36,038 bases of DNA from Piscirickettsiaceae bacterium. GTDB taxonomy: Bacteria > Pseudomonadota > Gammaproteobacteria > Thiomicrospirales > Thiomicrospiraceae. The stretch spans positions 1-36,038 of the forward strand of contig JALUXI010000236.1 of assembly GCA_027019045.1 (NCBI GenBank), in the 5' to 3' direction. The position numbers were made by a program, and so were the translations under genes. Within the stretch, counting starts at the first letter, position 1. Each line of letters starts with the position of its first letter. Of this stretch, positions 7,928-17,901 are shown piece after piece. The notes beneath the pieces were generated by a model. That model was not told the origin of the DNA and made no database searches. It saw only the letters and a program-made list of their open reading frames with translations.

Positions 7928-8842
7928 CTATCCGTTTTGCTGAAAAAGTTGTTCTACAAAAAATTGTAAATACCCTGTTGGACCCTGCTGAACAGGCCAA
8001 GCATCGACTTTTCGGGCGATCTCCCTAAAAGCTTTTGCCGCATCACTATTCGGACTGGCTAAAGTCACGGGCGTTTGCTTTTGCACTGCTGATCGTAAGT
8101 CATGATCGAAAGGCACTGTCCCTAAATAATCAATGGCGACATCTAAAAATTGATCACACACCCGTGCCAATTTTTGGTACAACAACTGACCATGCTTAGC
8201 GCTTCGGGTCATATTAGCCAATAATCTAAATCTCGTCAATCCATAATCTCGGCTTAACACCTTAATTAAAGCATAAGCATCCGTAATAGAAGCTGGCTCA
8301 TCTGTTACCACCACCACCACTTCCTGCGCCGCTCGACAAAAACTGACCACACTGTCCGCAATGCCAGCGGCAGCATCAACAATCAACACATCAAGCTCAT
8401 CACTTAAATCAGAAAAGGCATTGATAATCCCTGCATTTTCCATTGGACTAAGTTGCGCCATGCGTTTTACACCTGATGCAGCTGGAATGACCTTTAAGCC
8501 TGCAGGCCCTTCAACAATCACCTCTTTTAAAGTCTTTTCTCCATCTAAAACATGGGATAGATTATAATCCGTCTGCAACCCCAACATAATGTCAACATTT
8601 GCCAACCCCATATCCGCATCCATCAACAACACTCTATGTCCAAGACGACTGAGAGCGACCCCTAGGTTGACAGAGACATTGGTTTTACCTACGCCACCTT
8701 TTCCACTGGCAACCGTAATCACCTTAATCGGTTGCTTTTCTGAAGAAGACTGAGCTGGCATATTTGCCTGTTGGATACTATTCTGTTGTATCCCTTGTGT
8801 CGCATGCATGGCTCTTAAACCTGCCGCTTGATCCTTAACCAT
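7928..8842 (-). CDS. flhG: Flagellar number regulator FlhG/FleN (MinD-like ATPase)
   Basis: VASGKGGVGKTNVSVNLGVALSRLGHRVLLMDADMGLANVDIMLGL. ATG at 8842; the ORF track starts at a GTG one codon upstream. Confidence 0.93.
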   Translation of the reverse strand: MVKDQAAGLRAMHATQGIQQNSIQQANMPAQSSSEKQPIKVITVASGKGGVGKTNVSVNLGVALSRLGHRVLLMDADMGLANVDIMLGLQTDYNLSHVLDGEKTLKEVIVEGPAGLKVIPAASGVKRMAQLSPMENAGIINAFSDLSDELDVLIVDAAAGIADSVVSFCRAAQEVVVVVTDEPASITDAYALIKVLSRDYGLTRFRLLANMTRSAKHGQLLYQKLARVCDQFLDVAIDYLGTVPFDHDLRSAVQKQTPVTLASPNSDAAKAFREIARKVDAWPVQQGPTGYLQFFVEQLFQQNG

Positions 8843-9995
8843 CACTTATTTCCTTTCCCATCCCTAATTTTAATGCTTCATTGTATGAGTGAAAATGTGG
8901 ATTTTGTTGACTGATCACAATCGCCTTATCAATAAGCGTTTTCACATCAACTCGTTCTAAATCCTCAGGCACCTTCTGTCCATTAGAGATGTATGATAAG
9001 GGTAACTTGTTTTCAATTAAGACTGTTAAAATATTACCTAATTGCAACGCCTCATCCATTTTGGTCATCACACACCCTTCTAAACCAATTTTGTCAAATG
9101 CCTGAACAATATCCTGCATCACATGTAGCTGGGTCGCAGCTGATATCACCAAGTAATTATGAACGCGATCAAAAGCCTCATTATGTGCAGTTAACTGTTC
9201 AGACAGTCTCAAATCCCGTTGCCCCATTCCAGCAGTATCAATCAAAATCAATTTCTTATTTGCCAATGAAGCCAACAAGGTGTAAAGCTCTCCTTGACTA
9301 CTCGCCACATGCACGGGGACTCCGATTAAATCTGCAAAAGTTTTAAGTTGTGCTTGAGCACCAATTTTATAACAATCTGTTGTCACCAAAGCCAATTCAC
9401 ATGCTGCATGACGCATCACAAAACGACTGGCCATTTTAGCAATCGTCGTAGTTTTGCCAACCCCTGTTGGCCCCACTAAAGCAATAATACCGCCTTTTTC
9501 AATTAAATCTTCTTGTTGAATAGGAATACGATTTTCAATCTCTTGAAGCAATAAGGTCCAGGCTCGTTCATAAGAAATATCGACGCTATTGACTAAATCT
9601 TGTGCCAACCCCCACCCAATGCCTAGACGCATCAAACGCTTCAATAAATCTACCTTATGAGGTTCTGTCACTTCTGTTTGATGCCATGCCAATCCAGACA
9701 ACTGATTTTCTAACATCGATTTCATCGCCTCAAGTTCTTTAGCCATTCTTGAGATTTCACGATGTGTTTGTTGAGTTTGAGGCTGTTCAATTTCAACAGA
9801 TTGATAGTGGCTTTTAGCTGTCGTCTTTGCTTGCTGTGCCTTCTGAGCCATCATCTCTGGATCAATTGCCGCCACCAACTCAACCCCTTCATCCGTATTA
9901 CGAGTGGACATAATGACAGCATCATTACCTAGCTCCTCCCGAACCAATGCCATCACCTCTCTTGTGGTAGGGGCAATATATCTTTTTAATTTCAT
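8835..9995 (-). CDS. flhF: Flagellar biosynthesis SRP-like GTPase FlhF
   Basis: ALVGPTGVGKTTTIAKMASRF, ALVTTDCYKIGAQAQL, LILIDTAGMGQRD, MTKMDEA. Confidence 0.95.
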   Translation of the reverse strand: MKLKRYIAPTTREVMALVREELGNDAVIMSTRNTDEGVELVAAIDPEMMAQKAQQAKTTAKSHYQSVEIEQPQTQQTHREISRMAKELEAMKSMLENQLSGLAWHQTEVTEPHKVDLLKRLMRLGIGWGLAQDLVNSVDISYERAWTLLLQEIENRIPIQQEDLIEKGGIIALVGPTGVGKTTTIAKMASRFVMRHAACELALVTTDCYKIGAQAQLKTFADLIGVPVHVASSQGELYTLLASLANKKLILIDTAGMGQRDLRLSEQLTAHNEAFDRVHNYLVISAATQLHVMQDIVQAFDKIGLEGCVMTKMDEALQLGNILTVLIENKLPLSYISNGQKVPEDLERVDVKTLIDKAIVISQQNPHFHSYNEALKLGMGKEISDG

Positions 9996-12109
9996 TGATT
10001 ATCCCCTTGTGCCGTATTCTGACCCACATTAGCCACAACACTGATGCGTCGATTTTCTGGCACTTCGGAATAGGCTAAAACATGCAAACTGGGCAAGCTG
10101 TATTTAAACAACCGTGCCAATTGAGCTCGAATTTGTGGTGCCACCAATAAAATGGCGGGGTGCCCATCCTCTTCTATCTTCTGAACCTCCTCTTTTAAAG
10201 CGGAGTGAAGCCGTTCTGCCAAACCTGGATCGATTGCAATCTGACCTTCAGGTGCGCCTTGAGTTGCCTGAAGCAACAACTGTTCCAAGCTTGGATCCAG
10301 TGTAATCACTTTTAACTCTTCATCAGGTCCTGCAATTTCTTGAACAATCGCCCTTCCTAAACCTTCTCGTACAACCTGTGTTAATTGCATAGGATCTTGC
10401 GTTAAGGCTGCTTTTTCTGTCAATGCCTCTAAAATTGTTCTCATATCTCGAATAGGCACCTTCTCCATCAATAAATTTTGTAACACCTGAACCAATATCG
10501 ATAGTGGTAATTTATCAGGAACCAACTCCTCAACCAATTTAGGAGAAACTTGCTTCACTTTATCCAACAGCTGCTGTACTTCATCATAACCCAATAGTTC
10601 ATATGCATAATCTTGAATCACTTGACTCAAGTGTGTTGCCACTACCGTACTCGCATCCACCACAGTATAGCCTAAAGCCTGTGCTTGCTCACGATCATTC
10701 GGATCAATCCAGACAGCGTCCAAACCAAAAGTTGGGTCTTTTGTCGGAATCCCTCTTACCTCCCCAAAAACCTGTCCAGGATTGATGGCTAACTCTTTAT
10801 CTGGATAAACCTCACCTTCCCCCGTCACCACACCTTGAAGCATAATCCGATACTGGTTGGGGTTTAAATCTAAATTATCTCTAATATGAACAGAAGGAAT
10901 TAAAAAGCCAAGTTCTTGAGACAATTTCCGCCGAATGCCTTTTACACGATCTAATAACTGACCATTCTGAGAAGGATCTACCATCGGAATCAGCCGATAT
11001 CCCACTTCTAAACCCAAGACATCTACATTCTGCACATCATCCCAACTTAACTCACTAGTTGACACCTCCTCTTCCGACTCCTCAGTCAATAATGTCTCAG
11101 TATCCTCTTTCTCCCCCTCTTCTTTTTGTTTTTTAGAAATCCAATAAGCCCCTAACCCAGCGATTGAAGCAAAAGAGAGGAAGGCTAAATTCGGCATCCC
11201 TGGAATCAAACCAAAGATTGCGACAATACCTGCAGTGGTCGACAAGGCTCTGGGGTTTCCAAACATTTGTGCCATCAACTGGTCATTGATTTCTCGTTTA
11301 TCAGAAGCCACGCGTGTCACAATAATTGCCGTGGCAGTTGAAAGCAGCAAAGACGGAATCTGTGCAACCAATCCATCTCCAAGCGTTAATAAGGTATAAA
11401 CCTGAACTGCATCGGAAAAATGCATATTATGCTGCCCCATTCCAATCGCAAATCCACCAATAACATTGATAAATAGGATGACAATCCCTGCAATTGCATC
11501 CCCACGAACAAATTTACTTGCTCCGTCCATCGACCCATAAAAACTTGCCTCAGCGGCAATTTCTTGCCGCCTAGCTTGTGCTTCTTCTTGGGTGATTAAG
11601 CCTGCATTGAGATCGGCATCAATCGCCATTTGCTTACCTGGCATGGAATCCAAAGTAAAACGCGCACTCACCTCTGCAACTCGTCCTGCACCTTTAGTAA
11701 TAACAACAAAGTTAATCACCACCAAAATAGCAAACACCACCAACCCTACCGCATAGTTTCCCCCAATCACAAATTCACCAAATGCTTCAATGACATGCCC
11801 AGCTGCCTGAGGACCATTATGACCTTCCAATAAAATGACACGGGTAGAAGCAATATTCAACGCTAACCGAAACAGCGTGGCGACCAAAATAATCGTAGGG
11901 AAAACAGCAAAATCTAAAGGACGCTTAGCATAAAGCGTCACCATAAGAACCACTAAAGAGAGCGCAATATTAAAAGTAAAAAAGACATCTAACAGAAAAG
12001 GGGGTAACGGAATCACCATCATTGCCAACAATGCTAAAATGGCAATAGGCACCCCTAAGCCACTCTGCTTAAACTGCTTCAATTTGTCAACAATTTGGTT
12101 AAAATCCAT
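9992..12109 (-). CDS. flhA: Flagellar export gate protein FlhA
   Basis: ITKGAGRVAEVSARFTLDSMPGKQMAIDADLNAGLI; 705 aa. Confidence 0.97.
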   Translation of the reverse strand: MDFNQIVDKLKQFKQSGLGVPIAILALLAMMVIPLPPFLLDVFFTFNIALSLVVLMVTLYAKRPLDFAVFPTIILVATLFRLALNIASTRVILLEGHNGPQAAGHVIEAFGEFVIGGNYAVGLVVFAILVVINFVVITKGAGRVAEVSARFTLDSMPGKQMAIDADLNAGLITQEEAQARRQEIAAEASFYGSMDGASKFVRGDAIAGIVILFINVIGGFAIGMGQHNMHFSDAVQVYTLLTLGDGLVAQIPSLLLSTATAIIVTRVASDKREINDQLMAQMFGNPRALSTTAGIVAIFGLIPGMPNLAFLSFASIAGLGAYWISKKQKEEGEKEDTETLLTEESEEEVSTSELSWDDVQNVDVLGLEVGYRLIPMVDPSQNGQLLDRVKGIRRKLSQELGFLIPSVHIRDNLDLNPNQYRIMLQGVVTGEGEVYPDKELAINPGQVFGEVRGIPTKDPTFGLDAVWIDPNDREQAQALGYTVVDASTVVATHLSQVIQDYAYELLGYDEVQQLLDKVKQVSPKLVEELVPDKLPLSILVQVLQNLLMEKVPIRDMRTILEALTEKAALTQDPMQLTQVVREGLGRAIVQEIAGPDEELKVITLDPSLEQLLLQATQGAPEGQIAIDPGLAERLHSALKEEVQKIEEDGHPAILLVAPQIRAQLARLFKYSLPSLHVLAYSEVPENRRISVVANVGQNTAQGDNQ

Positions 12110-12114
12110 ATAGG

Positions 12115-13248
12115 CTATACTTGTTCTGTTTGCAATTCTTCAGGGATCGGAAGCTCACTAAAATCTACTTCTGAAACCTTTTGTCCTTGTCGCATTTGAA
12201 ATACATAAGCTAAAATCGCTGCTACCGCCTTAAATAACTCATAAGGAATGGGCTGGTCAATCTCAGCATTATAGTATAAAGCCCTTGCCAACGGGGGGGC
12301 TTCTATAATTGGAATGTCATGTTCTGTCGCAATGGTTCGGATTTGACTCGCCATAAAATCCACCCCCATTGCCACCACAACAGGCTCATTCATACTTTCG
12401 GGATCATATTTCAGTGCCACGGCAAAATGGGTCGGGTTGGTCACAATCACATCCGCCTCAGGCACACTCTGCATCATCCTCTGCTGCGCCATCTGCCGCT
12501 GTAACTGTCGAATCCGCCCTTTTACTTCTGGGTTACCTTCTTGCTGTTTAAACTCCTCTTTCACTTCCTGCTTCGTCATTTTCAGCTGTTTCGTATGCTC
12601 CCACAATTGAAAAGGAACATCAATCATTGCCACAATCAACAAAGAAAGGCTTACAAACACAAAAGCTTGCATAATCAAAACAGCAGAATGGTACATTGCC
12701 TGATACAAAGCTTCTTGACTCACAGCAATCACTTGGTCGAATACCGAGTAGAGATAAAAAGAGGCAACAGAAAGCACTAATAAAAACTTAGCCATCGCTT
12801 TTAAAAGCTCCATAAGCGCCTTGGCTGAAAACATGCGTTTAATTCCAGAAACAGGATTCAACTTACTTAATTTAGGTATCCAAGTGGAGGTGGTAAAAGT
12901 CCATCCTCCCAATAACATAGGAGAAATAAAAGCAATCAACATCATTAAGAAAACAAAGGGGAGCAACATCAACAGTGCTTCTTGAAAAAGAGCGATAATC
13001 AAATCAAACATTTTCTTCATGTCATAAGCATGCTGACGATCAAAGGAGAGTCCTTTAGTCATAATGGTAATAAAACCGGACACCATGCCTTGACCTAAAA
13101 AAAGGAAATAGAGCGCTGACGAAAGGGTCATCAAAAGCGTTGACAACTCCTTAGAACGAGGAATTTGCCCCTTTTCTCTGGCTTCACGGAGCTTTTTATC
13201 AGAGGGGTCTTCTGTCTTTTCAGAACCATCAGCATTTTCTGCCATCAC
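12115..13248 (-). CDS. flhB: Flagellar export switch protein FlhB
   Basis: EKTEDPSDKKLREAREKGQIPRSKEL; autocleavage site VTNPTHFAVALKYD. Confidence 0.97.
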   Translation of the reverse strand: MMAENADGSEKTEDPSDKKLREAREKGQIPRSKELSTLLMTLSSALYFLFLGQGMVSGFITIMTKGLSFDRQHAYDMKKMFDLIIALFQEALLMLLPFVFLMMLIAFISPMLLGGWTFTTSTWIPKLSKLNPVSGIKRMFSAKALMELLKAMAKFLLVLSVASFYLYSVFDQVIAVSQEALYQAMYHSAVLIMQAFVFVSLSLLIVAMIDVPFQLWEHTKQLKMTKQEVKEEFKQQEGNPEVKGRIRQLQRQMAQQRMMQSVPEADVIVTNPTHFAVALKYDPESMNEPVVVAMGVDFMASQIRTIATEHDIPIIEAPPLARALYYNAEIDQPIPYELFKAVAAILAYVFQMRQGQKVSEVDFSELPIPEELQTEQV

Positions 13249-13254
13249 GCCCTC

Positions 13255-14025
13255 CTAAAAATGCAAATGGTGCAATAACTCAACTGCACGATTCATCAGC
13301 TCTTGAAAATGTGGTAAAAGAACAGGCGTAGTCAATCCAAGCATCACTAGGCCAACCATTAAAGTAACAGGAAACCCTACAGCAAAAATGTTCAACGCCG
13401 GGGCTGCCCGTGCAATCACGCCAAAAGAGATATTCACCAGTAACAAAGCCGTCACCGAAGGCAAAGCGATCAACAATCCCGCACTAAAAATATAACTTCC
13501 AAAGTTAAAAATCATTTTTAAGCTATCTGGGGAAAGGGAATGCAACCCCACAGGTAAATACTGAAAGGAGTCCGCCAAAAGATGAATCACCAACAGATGA
13601 CCATTCAACCCCAAGAAAAGTAATGAGACTAAAATAATGTAATACTGACTCACCACTGGAGATTGAACACCAGAAGCAGGATCCACCATTGTCGCAAATG
13701 CCAAGCCCATTGCCAACGAAATCATATGACCCGCAAAAACAAATGCCTGAAAAACAATTAAAAAAATAGTTCCCATTGCCAACCCAATCAATACCTGCTG
13801 CATAATCAGCAACACCCCTTGCCAAGTAAAAGGAGAAACGGGTTCAGGTAAAGGTAAATTAGGGGCAATAATCAAGGTAATCAAAAGAGAAAGAATAATC
13901 TTAGCACGGCTATTGAATGACTGACTACTGAACAACGGCACAATGGAAAACATCGCCGTCAAACGCACAAAAGGATAAAAATAGAGACCTACCAGTTGAA
14001 GAAAATCTGAATAGGAAAAGACCAT
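13255..14025 (-). CDS. fliR: Flagellar export protein FliR
   Basis: Hydrophobic; start re-set to ATG at 14025 (MVFSYSDFLQLVGLYFYPFVRLTAMFS), just after the fliQ stop. Contains NGHLLVIHLLADSF. Confidence 0.93.
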   Translation of the reverse strand: MVFSYSDFLQLVGLYFYPFVRLTAMFSIVPLFSSQSFNSRAKIILSLLITLIIAPNLPLPEPVSPFTWQGVLLIMQQVLIGLAMGTIFLIVFQAFVFAGHMISLAMGLAFATMVDPASGVQSPVVSQYYIILVSLLFLGLNGHLLVIHLLADSFQYLPVGLHSLSPDSLKMIFNFGSYIFSAGLLIALPSVTALLLVNISFGVIARAAPALNIFAVGFPVTLMVGLVMLGLTTPVLLPHFQELMNRAVELLHHLHF

Positions 14026-14030
14026 AAAGG

Positions 14031-14300
14031 CTAGCCAATTAAATTGGGGATATTGGCATAAAGCTCTCGTGTAAAGGAAAGTAAAGTATCCAACATCCAA
14101 GGGCCAGCAATAATTAAAACCAGTGCAACCACCGCCACTTTGGGGATAAAACTTAATGTCATTTCATTGATTTGCGTAGCTGCCTGAAACATCCCTACCA
14201 ACAGCCCAACAATCAAAGCTGGAATCAAGAGGGGAGCCGATAACAACACAACGACTTCCAACATTTTTTGACCAAGCGTTAAAACCGTTTCTGGCTGCAT
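14031..14300 (-). CDS. fliQ: Flagellar export protein FliQ
   Basis: MQPETVLTLGQKMLEVVVLLSAPLLIPALIVGLLVGMFQAATQINEMTLSFIPK. Confidence 0.96.
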   Translation of the reverse strand: MQPETVLTLGQKMLEVVVLLSAPLLIPALIVGLLVGMFQAATQINEMTLSFIPKVAVVALVLIIAGPWMLDTLLSFTRELYANIPNLIG

Positions 14301-15082
14301 TACACCCCTCCTGCCACAACAAAACTATTCGCCAAAGTCCCCATAATCAGCGCCCAACCATCAATCAGTACAAATAACATAAGTTTAAAGGGCAAAGAAA
14401 TAATCATCGGCGACAACATCATCATCCCCATCGACATCAACAAACTAGCAATCACCAAATCGATAATTAAAAAAGGAATAAAAATCATAAAACCAATCTG
14501 AAAAGCCGTTTTCAACTCACTTGTCATAAAAGCTGGGATCAATACCTTAAAAGGCACATCCTTTGGCTCATCCAGTTTAATACCCGCCATTTCAGCAAAC
14601 ATTCCCAAATCATCCTCTCGAGTCTGCTGTAACATAAAAGCATGCATCGGTTTGCTGGCGATCTCAACCGCCTGTGTAAACTTCATCTGTTCGTTTAAAT
14701 AAGGCGTCACAGCCTCTTTATAAATTTTATCCAAAATCGGCGACATGATAAAAAGTGTTAAAAACAGCGCTAAAGCAATTAAGACGCGACTTGAAGGTGT
14801 TTGCATAGTCCCCAACGCCTGCCGAAGCAGTGCCAAGACAACAATAATGCGTAAAAAAGAGGTTGTTGCAATTAACAGAGCAGGTAAAAGAGTTAGCCCT
14901 GTCATCAACAATAATATTTGAATTGTCAGTGTATAATCTTGATTCCCCTGTGCATCTGTCTGTACTGTAAAAGCGGGAATACCTGGCTCTGCAAAAGCAG
15001 TAATAGGAAGACAGACACCCATCAAAATAATTGACCAGCGTAAAATAAGATTAACTTTACACACGAAAAATTTACTTCTCAT
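14300..15082 (-). CDS. fliP: Flagellar export protein FliP
   Basis: SFLRIIVVLALLRQALGTMQTPSSRVLIALALFLTLFIMSP; PAFMTSELKTAFQIGFMIFIPFLIIDLVIAS. Start 15082 or 15100. Confidence 0.95.
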   Translation of the reverse strand: MRSKFFVCKVNLILRWSIILMGVCLPITAFAEPGIPAFTVQTDAQGNQDYTLTIQILLLMTGLTLLPALLIATTSFLRIIVVLALLRQALGTMQTPSSRVLIALALFLTLFIMSPILDKIYKEAVTPYLNEQMKFTQAVEIASKPMHAFMLQQTREDDLGMFAEMAGIKLDEPKDVPFKVLIPAFMTSELKTAFQIGFMIFIPFLIIDLVIASLLMSMGMMMLSPMIISLPFKLMLFVLIDGWALIMGTLANSFVVAGGV

Positions 15083-15575
15083 TTTGCTCTTGACGAGCAT
15101 TTAAAGCCTCTTTCAATTTTGTCGAGAAAGGGACTGTCGGTAATGGTTCAGAGGATTTAACCTCAATAGGTTTACTCAGTGTATGCAATTTTGTGATGTG
15201 CGTTGTGGTCACGCCCACTAAAATCTGCTCTTGACCCACTTGCAATATTACCACTTTTTCACGCTGACCTAAAGACACCCCCCCAATCACTTTAAGTTGT
15301 CCGTCTGCTGCGCCATTCACCAATGCCGTACGCTTTAAAAACCAAGCTGCAAAAAAGATAATCAATAAAATAAAGATTAGCGAAAGGAGAATCTGTAAAA
15401 AATAATCACTTGGATGCATTGCAAGCGTCTGAGATGCAACCGTTGAGCCTGCCGACTTTCCTGCCGCCATCGCTGAAAATGGTACCCATAAAAGAAATAA
15501 AAGAAAAAAAGCACGCCCTTTCAAAAGGGATGCTTGACATTTAAAGAAGTGCTGATTAAACAGACCTTTCCACAT
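15072..15575 (-). CDS. fliO: Flagellar protein FliO
   Basis: Small TM protein; LKVIGGVSLGQREKVVILQVGQEQILVGVTTTHITKLHTL, between fliN and fliP. Confidence 0.88.
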   Translation of the reverse strand: MWKGLFNQHFFKCQASLLKGRAFFLLFLLWVPFSAMAAGKSAGSTVASQTLAMHPSDYFLQILLSLIFILLIIFFAAWFLKRTALVNGAADGQLKVIGGVSLGQREKVVILQVGQEQILVGVTTTHITKLHTLSKPIEVKSSEPLPTVPFSTKLKEALNARQEQNEK

Positions 15576-15577
15576 AA

Positions 15578-16030
15578 TTATTTAAGCTTTTTAATCCGCT
15601 CTTGAGGACTCACCACATCCGTTAAACGCACCCCAAATTTATCGTTAATAACCACCACTTCACCATGTGCAATCAAGGTACCATTCACCAACAAATCTAA
15701 TGGCTCTCCTGCCAAACGATCCATCTCAATCACAGACCCTTGAGTATAAGACAATAAATTCCGAATTGTCGCTGTTGTTCGCCCAATCTCAAGTTGAAGG
15801 GTGACAGGAATATCTAAAACAACATCCAAGTCCACCTTGTCTGTGGCATCACCACGACTGGCTTTAAGTTCGTTTAAATCATCTTCTGACATTTCATGAT
15901 CAGTCGCCTCTGCCTGTTCATTTAGAGCGTCTGCCCATGGATCTTCTTCAATAGCATCAGGCTTGTCTTCGGCAGCAGCCTGCTCATTTAATGCATCCCC
16001 CCATGCGCTCAAATCATCTTCGTCACTCAT
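15578..16030 (-). CDS. fliN: Flagellar motor switch protein FliN with duplicated N-terminal motif
   Basis: DVVLDIPVTLQLEIGRTTATIRNLLSYTQGSVIEMDRLAGEPLDLLVNGTLIAHGEVVVINDKFGVRLTDVVSPQERIK. Confidence 0.95.
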   Translation of the reverse strand: MSDEDDLSAWGDALNEQAAAEDKPDAIEEDPWADALNEQAEATDHEMSEDDLNELKASRGDATDKVDLDVVLDIPVTLQLEIGRTTATIRNLLSYTQGSVIEMDRLAGEPLDLLVNGTLIAHGEVVVINDKFGVRLTDVVSPQERIKKLK

Positions 16031-17042
16031 CACTCCACTCCTTAGTATCTTCTATTGGTTTATCAGGATAAGCAGGATGACGGAAAATCTTTTCAACTTT
16101 CACTGCTTTTTTATTCTTACTCACGCCCAATTTTCCTTGATATAAAGGTATTTCACCTGTTCTGATAGTAATGACTTCGGGCTTATCAATCGGGATAATA
16201 TCACCCGCTTCCATTTTCATAATATCATCCATATTCAGCGAAATACTTGGCAACTCCGCCACCAACTCAATCTCAATATTTTTTGCCTCTTCTTTAAGGG
16301 TTCTAGACCAGCGGTTATCGCTTTCACCCTGAAGATTCTGTACCCCTTCTTCAAGTTTATCACGAATCGGCTCCAGCATGGCATAAGGCATCACAACATC
16401 CACTCGCCCCTCAACCCCCTCAAAACGAATATTCAATGGACTAATCACCACCATATCTGTTGGATCCACAATCCCCGCAAACTTAGGGTTCATCTCAGAG
16501 TGCATATACTCAATTTCAATATCCATCACAGGATGCCAAGCTTTATGCAAGTGCTCAGAAATGATATCCAAAATAGAACGAATCATACTCATTTCGACAG
16601 GCGTATACTCTCGTCCTTCGATTTTAAAAGGCAAAAGTCCTGTTCCACCAAAATAAATATCGACAGAGGTAAATACCAATTTTGAATCTAAGGTAAATAA
16701 AGAGACACCATTTAAGGGATTGATTCGATAAATATTCAAGCTGGTTGGCACAAAGAGGTTTCGCAAGTAATCAATCATTTTAATGATTTTGACCTCATTC
16801 GCCGTCACCTCAACAGAAGCCATCAGCATCTCATTAAGACTACGCTGAAAACCTCGCGCAAATCGCTCATTAATGATATCCAAAGCAGGCAGGCGACCGC
16901 GAACAATCCGCTCCTGGTTAGTGAAGTCATAGACTTTGGCACCCGTTGTATCGGAACCATCATCTGTTTCAACTTCAACATCGCCTCCACCCATGCCCTT
17001 TAAAAGAGCATCGACTTCGTCCTGACTAAGAATATCATCCAT
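16023..17042 (-). CDS. fliM: Flagellar motor switch protein FliM
   Basis: N-terminal CheY-binding peptide MDDILSQDEVDALLKG; RGRLPALDIINERFARGFQRSL. Confidence 0.97.
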   Translation of the reverse strand: MDDILSQDEVDALLKGMGGGDVEVETDDGSDTTGAKVYDFTNQERIVRGRLPALDIINERFARGFQRSLNEMLMASVEVTANEVKIIKMIDYLRNLFVPTSLNIYRINPLNGVSLFTLDSKLVFTSVDIYFGGTGLLPFKIEGREYTPVEMSMIRSILDIISEHLHKAWHPVMDIEIEYMHSEMNPKFAGIVDPTDMVVISPLNIRFEGVEGRVDVVMPYAMLEPIRDKLEEGVQNLQGESDNRWSRTLKEEAKNIEIELVAELPSISLNMDDIMKMEAGDIIPIDKPEVITIRTGEIPLYQGKLGVSKNKKAVKVEKIFRHPAYPDKPIEDTKEWSDE

Positions 17043-17068
17043 GAATTATCTGCCGTTATAGGATGCGA

Positions 17069-17656
17069 TTATTGCATCACAAAGCGATCAAAATAGACAC
17101 CTTCTAGAAGGTCTGGGTAAATATGGTGCTCTTTTAAAACCTCTTTAGCGACCTTTAACACACGCTTACGAAGCACCTCTTGCCCATCATCCTTATTCAA
17201 CTCACTAAAGCGTTGCTTACGCAATAGCTCCGTAATCTTATCTCGCAAAATCGGACGCAGATGTTCCATATCACCATGCTCACCAACAAGCTGAGGATAA
17301 TAAGACATAAACTTCAATGTCACCGCAAGGTATTTTGCCTGACCCTCTCCTTTAAAATTCACCACAAAAGGCTTCATTTCAAAGTATTCAGGTTCAGCAT
17401 CTTCTTTAGGAGGTTCATATTGTTTAAACTTGGGAGAATAGTGCTTAGCATGCTCATTCTCGCCCTCTCCACCTTGATCTGCAGAAGCTTCAGCTACCGC
17501 TTTTTCTCCACCTTTTTCATCATGCTTACCTTGACTAAGCATTAAAAATGCCATGACCCCCATTCCAATCATCATTAAGACAACAAGAACAATCAGAACG
17601 ATAATCAGGCCTTTACCTCCACCACTGCTTTTCTTTTCTTCAACTTCTTCTGACAT
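17069..17656 (-). CDS. fliL: Flagellar basal body protein FliL
   Basis: N-terminal TM after SSGGGKGLI; YFEMKPFVVNFKGEGQAKYLAVTLKFM; C-terminal GVYFDRFVMQ. Confidence 0.92.
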   Translation of the reverse strand: MSEEVEEKKSSGGGKGLIIVLIVLVVLMMIGMGVMAFLMLSQGKHDEKGGEKAVAEASADQGGEGENEHAKHYSPKFKQYEPPKEDAEPEYFEMKPFVVNFKGEGQAKYLAVTLKFMSYYPQLVGEHGDMEHLRPILRDKITELLRKQRFSELNKDDGQEVLRKRVLKVAKEVLKEHHIYPDLLEGVYFDRFVMQ

Positions 17657-17726
17657 TGTTAGCTCCTTTTCAAATTAAATGCCCGTATATTCTAATGATG
17701 TGCGGCAGGTTTTGCCATCTCTTTCT

Positions 17727-17901
17727 CTAGGGAAGCGCTGATTAACTCGCTTGAGCTTCTGCGGGACTTTAAGGGTGCAAATTCTAGACGGGCTTTGCAG
17801 GCAATGGCTAGCCCTTATCAAAAAGCCCAACAACGAAGTTGTACCCTTAAAGCCCCGCCCGAAGGGGGCTAAGCCAAGCCAGTTAATCAGCGCTTCCCTA
17901 G
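17727..17901. mobile_element. IS5-like MITE inserted at the motB 3' end
   Basis: TIRs GGAAGCGCTGATTAACT (17731-17747) and AGTTAATCAGCGCTTCC (17881-17897), flanked by CTAG on both sides (17727-17730, 17898-17901). Inner near-perfect inverted repeat 17762-17780 / 17839-17857. No ORF of its own. Confidence 0.85.
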
